A stretch of 64,000 nt of DNA from positions 1-64,000 of the forward strand of contig NZ_JACKSH010000005.1 of NCBI RefSeq assembly GCF_025821625.1, written 5' to 3'. The position numbers and the translations under genes are program-made. This DNA comes from Mycolicibacterium pyrenivorans (GTDB lineage Bacteria > Actinomycetota > Actinomycetes > Mycobacteriales > Mycobacteriaceae). The first letter of the stretch is position 1. Every line of letters begins with the position of its first letter. This document shows, one piece after another, positions 59,868-64,000 of the stretch. The notes under the pieces are model-generated. The model was not told the origin of the DNA. It made no database searches and saw only the letters and a program-made list of their open reading frames with translations.

Positions 59868-61253
59868 ATGACCAAGAAGTTTCACCTCGGCTGGTTCATG
59901 AACTTCATCCCGCCGGAGTGGGACACCGACGACGCCTCGCCGGACGTCCGGATGTGGCCGAACGGGCGGTTCTATGTCGACATGGCGCGGGCCATGGAGC
60001 GGGCGTGTTTCGACCTCATCATGATCGAGGACACGGTGATGGTGGCCGACGCCTACGGCGGCACCATGGAAGGTGCGCTGAAGCACTCGGCCTTCGCGCC
60101 GAAGCACGATCCGGTGCCGTTGGCGGTCCAGGTGGCGTGCAACACGTCCAATCTTGGTGTGGTGTCGACGATGTCGACGAGTTTCTATCCGCCGTATCTG
60201 TTGGCGCGGTTGTGTTCGACGGTCGACTCGATCGCCGAGGGCCGTTTCGGGTGGAACATCGTGTCCTCGTTGGCGCGGTTGTGTTCGACGGTCGACTCGA
60301 TCGCCGAGGGCCGTTTCGGGTGGAACATCGTGTCCTCGGCCGAGGATCGGGCGGCGCAGAACTTCGGTTTGGAAGGGTTGCCCGAGCACGACGAGCGCTA
60401 CAACGTCGCCGAGGAGTATTTCGACGTCGTCAACCAGTTGTGGGACTCGTGGGAGGCCGATGCGGTGGTGATGGACCGCAAGACACATACCTTCGCCGAC
60501 TTCAACAAGGTTCACACCATCGATTTCGACGGGAAGTACTTCAAGTCCCGCGGCCCGCTGAACACCGTGCCCTCCCCGCAGCACCGGCCCGCTTTCCTGC
60601 AGGCGGGTGCCTCGCCGAAAGGCCGTCAGTTCGCCGCCGGTGCCGCCGACGCGATCGTCGCGGTCGGCACCGGGGTCGAGGGGATGAAGGAGTACCGCGA
60701 CGACATCCGGGCCCGTGCCAAGGCCGCCGGCCGCAATCCCGATGACGTCAAACTTCTCTTCGTCGTCTCACCGACGATCGCCGCCACCGAGGCCGAAGCC
60801 CGCGCGGAGGTCGATCGGTTGCTCAATCATCCCTCCTACGTGGAGAAATCGCTGGTCAGCATCTCGTCGAACACCGAGATCGACTTCAAGCAGTTCGATC
60901 TCGACGAGCCACTGCCTGCCGACCTGACCACCAACGGCGAACGCGGGTCGCTGGAGTACTTCATGCGCGGTGACGGCACCCCCGGGCCCAAGACACTGCG
61001 CCAACTCGTGCTGCACCGGGCCAAGCGCGGCCTGGAACTCGTCGGCACTCCCGATCAGGTCGCCGAGAAGATGGGCCAGGCCATGGAGGAGGTCGGCGGC
61101 GACGGCTTCCTGATCGCCAAGCCCGGCTGGGACCTCTCGCGAAAGTACATCGAGTCGATCTGCGACGGACTGGTGCCCGCCCTGCAGCGGCGCGGGCTCA
61201 CCCGCACCGCCTACACCACAACGACTCTGCGCGACACCCTCCGCGAGTTCTGA
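59868..61253 (+). CDS. FMN-dependent monooxygenase 5 with 23-residue internal duplication
   Basis: A 461-residue paralogue of monooxygenases 2 and 4. The STSFYPPYLLARL loop is present, but the following 23 residues (LARLCST to WNIVSS) occur twice because of a 69-bp in-frame tandem repeat at 60201-60338. This inserts an extra helix-strand in the barrel and would probably disturb folding. Otherwise it is complete. No island motif precedes it; it is transcribed with monooxygenase 4, and a TCAGGAGATTG site lies before ATG 59868. Confidence 0.87.
   Translation: MTKKFHLGWFMNFIPPEWDTDDASPDVRMWPNGRFYVDMARAMERACFDLIMIEDTVMVADAYGGTMEGALKHSAFAPKHDPVPLAVQVACNTSNLGVVSTMSTSFYPPYLLARLCSTVDSIAEGRFGWNIVSSLARLCSTVDSIAEGRFGWNIVSSAEDRAAQNFGLEGLPEHDERYNVAEEYFDVVNQLWDSWEADAVVMDRKTHTFADFNKVHTIDFDGKYFKSRGPLNTVPSPQHRPAFLQAGASPKGRQFAAGAADAIVAVGTGVEGMKEYRDDIRARAKAAGRNPDDVKLLFVVSPTIAATEAEARAEVDRLLNHPSYVEKSLVSISSNTEIDFKQFDLDEPLPADLTTNGERGSLEYFMRGDGTPGPKTLRQLVLHRAKRGLELVGTPDQVAEKMGQAMEEVGGDGFLIAKPGWDLSRKYIESICDGLVPALQRRGLTRTAYTTTTLRDTLREF
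60201..60338 (+). repeat. 69-bp in-frame tandem duplication in monooxygenase 5
   Basis: Copies 60201-60269 and 60270-60338 both start TTGGCGCGGTTG and are identical. The same block occurs once in monooxygenase 4, from 58852, right after its 33-bp gap. Confidence 0.95.
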
Positions 61254-61289
61254 GGGCGCTGATATCAACCAGATGCTGCGTGGCCACCG

Positions 61290-62498
61290 GTGACCACGCC
61301 GACACCACCACCTGCCCCGTCAGGGCATATTCCGGGCGCACATCCATGGAGCTATCCGGTCACCATGGTCTTGGCCGGTTTCATCATGGCGATGACCGCT
61401 CCGATCGAACTGCTCTACGCCATCAAACTCGGCCTGTCCACCGCCGAGGTGACCGCTTTCATCCTGGTCTCGGCGCTGGGCGTCGTCGCCGTCGACGTGC
61501 TCGGCACCCGCGTGATCACCCGTGTCGACGCGCGAACGACCATCGCGATCGGTCTCGCACTGTTCGCGGCCAGCGAGGGGTGCTTCATGTTGTCCCAGGG
61601 GACAACTGGCCTGCTCGCCTCACGTGTCCTGCAAGGTCTCGCCAGCGCCGTGGTCGCCGGTGCGGCGCTGCAGGTCGCAGTCCGGATGCACAGCCGTCCC
61701 CACCAGGTGCTGGGTTCCAATCAGGGGCTTCAGCTGCTCGGTGCGGCCCTGGGTGCACCCACCGGCGGCATCATCGCCGGGCTGCTCTCCGGGCTGGACG
61801 GCTACCGACTCAGCTTCCTGGTCTGCGCCGGGCTCGGCGTGGTCGTCGCCGTGGCGGCAGTTCTTCTGTTGCCCGGGCTGCCGCCCCCGGGCGACGGCTA
61901 CCGACCCCGGATCGGGTTGCCCGAACTCAGCTTGCCACCGGTTCTGCGGATGGCGCTCGCGCTCGGCCTCTTCGGCAACTACCTGCGCAGCGGCATCGAG
62001 AACACCGCGCTGCCGCTGGTCGGCCACGCCTACGGGCTGTCTGCGGCGAACATCGGTGTGGCGCTGGGGATCCTGTCCGCGGTCCAGATCGTGGTGCTGG
62101 CGCTGGCAGGGCGCCTCTTCGAGCGAGTACCGCCGGCGCGCTGCCTGGCCGTCGCGCTGCTGCTCGGCATCGTCGCGGTGGTCCTGCTGGCCACCGTCCA
62201 GGATCTTCGCGGGTTCCTCGCGGCGGCCGCCCTGTTCGGCGTGGTCGACGGCATCGCCCTGTCGGCGCCTCCGGTACTCATCGTGGCGCTGAGCCCCAAC
62301 CCGTCCACCGGGGTGGCCACCTACCGCATCGCGTGTGGGATGGGGTCGTTTCTCGGCGCCGGAAGCGTGAACCTCCTCATCGCCGTGCTCGGTGCCGGCG
62401 GCGGTCTGGCGGTGGTGTCGGGGATCCTTGCGGTCGGCGCCGTGCTCGCCCGCAGCACGGCCCGCCGGTTTCCGCCTGCCGCACCCGCCCCGGGCTGA
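61290..62498 (+). CDS. MFS transporter 3
   Basis: A 402-residue major facilitator with about 12 helices starting at HPWSYPVTMVLAGFIMAM. It has the QGTTGLLASRVLQGLASAVV region common in drug/metabolite exporters (motif near helix 4-5). Substrate unknown. GTG at 61290 lies 36 bp after monooxygenase 5 without an island motif, so it is probably the third gene of that operon. It differs from MFS1 and MFS2. Confidence 0.85.
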   Translation: MTTPTPPPAPSGHIPGAHPWSYPVTMVLAGFIMAMTAPIELLYAIKLGLSTAEVTAFILVSALGVVAVDVLGTRVITRVDARTTIAIGLALFAASEGCFMLSQGTTGLLASRVLQGLASAVVAGAALQVAVRMHSRPHQVLGSNQGLQLLGAALGAPTGGIIAGLLSGLDGYRLSFLVCAGLGVVVAVAAVLLLPGLPPPGDGYRPRIGLPELSLPPVLRMALALGLFGNYLRSGIENTALPLVGHAYGLSAANIGVALGILSAVQIVVLALAGRLFERVPPARCLAVALLLGIVAVVLLATVQDLRGFLAAAALFGVVDGIALSAPPVLIVALSPNPSTGVATYRIACGMGSFLGAGSVNLLIAVLGAGGGLAVVSGILAVGAVLARSTARRFPPAAPAPG

Positions 62499-62545
62499 CC
62501 GCGCAGCGCGGCCAATGTGACACCCGGTGAAACCTCAAGGCCCGA

Positions 62546-62555
62546 CGCGCAATAG
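62546..62555 (+). promoter_or_regulatory. Variant island motif CGCGCAATAG
   Basis: One mismatch from GGCGCAATAG, 88 nt before the permease gene; a second degenerate copy (GCGGCCAATGT) lies at 62508-62518 after a CCGCGC/GCGCGG hairpin. Confidence 0.4.
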
Positions 62556-62643
62556 GCCCGCAACGTAATCGATCTGTTGGCGATACCGGCTGCGTGTGAA
62601 CTTCGCACCAGAGACGTCCCATGCAGTCCCCACAGGAGGAACC

Positions 62644-63528
62644 GTGGCAGTCGCACAACCGTATATCCCCGGAATCCGGGTTCCCATTCCCTCCGGCAGG
62701 AAAGCCACCCTGGCGGTCAGGCACTACTTCCGCGGTACGTCGGTGCCGAGTTGGCTCGCCTTCGGCGCGCTCGCGGCGATGTTCTTCGTCGCGATCTTCG
62801 CGCCGCTGCTGGCCCCGTTCGACCCACTGGTGCCGGCCGGGAAGGCCATGGTCGCACCCAGTGCGGAGAACTGGTTGGGCACCGACACCGTGGGCCGTGA
62901 CGTGTTGTCCCGGGTCCTGGTCGGAATGTCCACCAGCTGGTGGGGGGCGCTGGCAGTGGTCGCCTCGGGAGTGCTCATCGGCGGTCTCATCGGCCTGATC
63001 GCCGGCGCTGTCGGGGGGATCGTCGACGCCGCACTCATGCGGATCACCGACGTCTTCCTCTCCCTGCCGGGGCCAATCCTCGCGATCGCGGTGGTGGCCG
63101 CCATGGGCCCGTCCTACATCCACACGCTCATCGGTGTCGCGATCGTGTGGTGGCCGCTCTACGCGCGGATCGTGCGTGCCGAGATTCGCAAGTTGCGCGC
63201 CTCACCCCACATGGAGGCGGCCCGCATCGCCGGTGCCGGCCGGCAGCGCCAGCTCACCCGCCACCTGCTGCCGGGAGCGGTGCCGGTCACCATCGTCACT
63301 GCGAGCCTTGACATCTCCGCTCTGGTGCTGCTGTTGTCCGGTCTGTCCTTCCTGGGACTGGGAGCGCCGCAACCCGCGCCGGAACTGGGCGCGATGAGTG
63401 CGCAGGGACTGACCCATATCTTCAGCGCCTGGTGGATCCCGATCTTCCCGGCCGTGGCCGTCGGGCTCATCGCCATCGTCAGTAACTTCGCCGGTGACGC
63501 GCTGCGCGACCGCATCCGCGACCGCTGA
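62644..63528 (+). CDS. ABC transporter permease, DppC type
   Basis: A 294-residue permease with the DppC/NikC N-terminal segment and about six helices. The GTDTVGRDVLSRVLVG motif and the EAA loop (EAARIAGAGRQRQLTRHLLPG) that docks on the ATPase are clear. It forms the channel with the following DppB-type gene. GTG at 62644 follows AGGAGG; an in-frame start at 62596 lacks a site. The usual order (B before C) is reversed. Confidence 0.92.
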   Translation: MAVAQPYIPGIRVPIPSGRKATLAVRHYFRGTSVPSWLAFGALAAMFFVAIFAPLLAPFDPLVPAGKAMVAPSAENWLGTDTVGRDVLSRVLVGMSTSWWGALAVVASGVLIGGLIGLIAGAVGGIVDAALMRITDVFLSLPGPILAIAVVAAMGPSYIHTLIGVAIVWWPLYARIVRAEIRKLRASPHMEAARIAGAGRQRQLTRHLLPGAVPVTIVTASLDISALVLLLSGLSFLGLGAPQPAPELGAMSAQGLTHIFSAWWIPIFPAVAVGLIAIVSNFAGDALRDRIRDR

Positions 63529-63540
63529 GGGGAAACCGCC

Positions 63541-64000
63541 ATGCTGATGACGCTCGGCCGGCGTTTCCTGGGCGCCGTTCCCGTGTTGCTCGCACTCGTC
63601 GCGGTCGTTTTCACACTGCAGAAGATCGCCCCGGTCGACCCGGTGGTGGCGTTGGTCGGTGAGAAGGCGCCTCCGGAGGTGTACGAGGCCGCTCGGGAGA
63701 AGCTCGGGCTCAACGACCCACTGCCCGTGCAGCTGCTCGGCTATCTCGGCAAGGCGTTGCAGGGTGACCTCGGTGTGTCCACCGTGACACGGACGCCGGT
63801 GGCAGACAACATCCTCGAGTTCCTCCCTGTGACATTGGAATTGGTCTTCATCGCAGGCATCCTCATCGCGGTGATCGGGTTCTTCCTCGGCCTGGCGACC
63901 GCTCAGGGCTGGCGCGGCTCGGGGGTGCTCCGGGTGGTGATGATCTCCGGCGCGTCGGTGCCGGTGTTCCTCGCCTGTCTGCTGGCGATGCTGATCTTCT
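63541..64000 (+). CDS. ABC transporter permease, DppB type, cut by window edge
   Basis: The first 153 residues of a DppB-type permease: MLMTLGRRFLGAVPVLLALV, a periplasmic segment (PPEVYEAAREKLGLNDPLPVQ, read in parts; GDLGVSTVTRTPV) and the start of the transmembrane domain (FLPVTLELVFIAGIL). It is 12 bp after the DppC-type gene with a GAGGGGA site. With the ATPase at 56416 and the binding proteins it would complete one importer. The EAA loop lies beyond the window. Confidence 0.92.
   Translation, partial: MLMTLGRRFLGAVPVLLALVAVVFTLQKIAPVDPVVALVGEKAPPEVYEAAREKLGLNDPLPVQLLGYLGKALQGDLGVSTVTRTPVADNILEFLPVTLELVFIAGILIAVIGFFLGLATAQGWRGSGVLRVVMISGASVPVFLACLLAMLIF

Noticed and set aside
60201-60338. 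Direct repeats considered as a CRISPR or mobile element
   Set aside because: Only two adjacent copies inside a coding sequence, no spacers, no inverted ends and no transposase nearby.
42618-62555. GC hairpins with CAAT considered as riboswitches
   Set aside because: Stems differ in length and position relative to the motif and no conserved aptamer-like core is seen; a DNA operator is a simpler reading.

Overview
The window reads as chromosomal DNA of a high-GC actinobacterium, almost certainly a fast-growing Mycobacterium (Mycolicibacterium). It carries a complete mce operon with two Mce-associated proteins, a DUF6542 membrane gene beside ychF as in M. tuberculosis (Rv1111c/Rv1112), homologues of Rv1120c (adenylate cyclase) and Rv0654 (carotenoid oxygenase), an F420-type nitroreductase and a DUF3556 membrane protein. 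Several genes have a TANNNT -10 box 5-8 nt before an ATG/GTG, the leaderless start typical of mycobacteria. I saw no rRNA, tRNA, IS element, prophage or CRISPR, and no gene-free stretch over 300 bp.

Layout. 1-13.5 kb: small housekeeping and hypothetical genes (ychF, two secreted proteins, DUF1801, Ddn-like reductase, HNH protein, two VOC proteins, a papain-like enzyme, a class III cyclase, a 977-residue kinase-aminotransferase fusion, an alpha/beta hydrolase, a TetR regulator). 13.7-24.6 kb: yrbEA-yrbEB-mceABCDEF-mas-mas, a lipid importer whose MceA most resembles Mce3A from memory, followed by a WS/DGAT-like gene. 25.9-32.7 kb: a tiny ORF, putP, carotenoid oxygenase, DoxX, DUF3556 (with a KstR-like box) and a GntR regulator. 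32.8-37.5 kb: a CoA-transferase family gene and a thiolase/enoyl-CoA hydratase/acyl-CoA dehydrogenase operon preceded by a palindrome. 37.5-42.6 kb: fasciclin protein, TetR, SDR, gamma-carbonic anhydrase-like, an NAD-binding protein and a CPBP protease.

42.6-64 kb is the most unusual part: an island of five NtaA/SnaA/DszA-type FMN-dependent monooxygenases, three family-5 substrate-binding lipoproteins, a double-domain ABC ATPase, two peptide-type permeases (the last cut by the window edge), three MFS transporters and two different flavin reductases. The two reductases can supply reduced FMN to the monooxygenases, and the binding proteins, ATPase and permeases can form one importer with alternative receptors. 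By analogy with YxeK, DszA and SsuD systems I infer scavenging of sulfur (or nitrogen) from small organic compounds; the substrate is unknown. Nearly every transcription unit here is preceded by a GGCGYAATRN element, which looks like the signature of a dedicated local regulon.

Inside the island, two binding-protein genes carry the same out-of-frame 86-bp tandem duplication, one monooxygenase has a 69-bp tandem duplication, and its neighbour lacks 33 bp immediately before the same block. These are either genuine recombination between paralogues (possibly reversible) or assembly errors at repeat edges; this should be settled before the genes are called broken.
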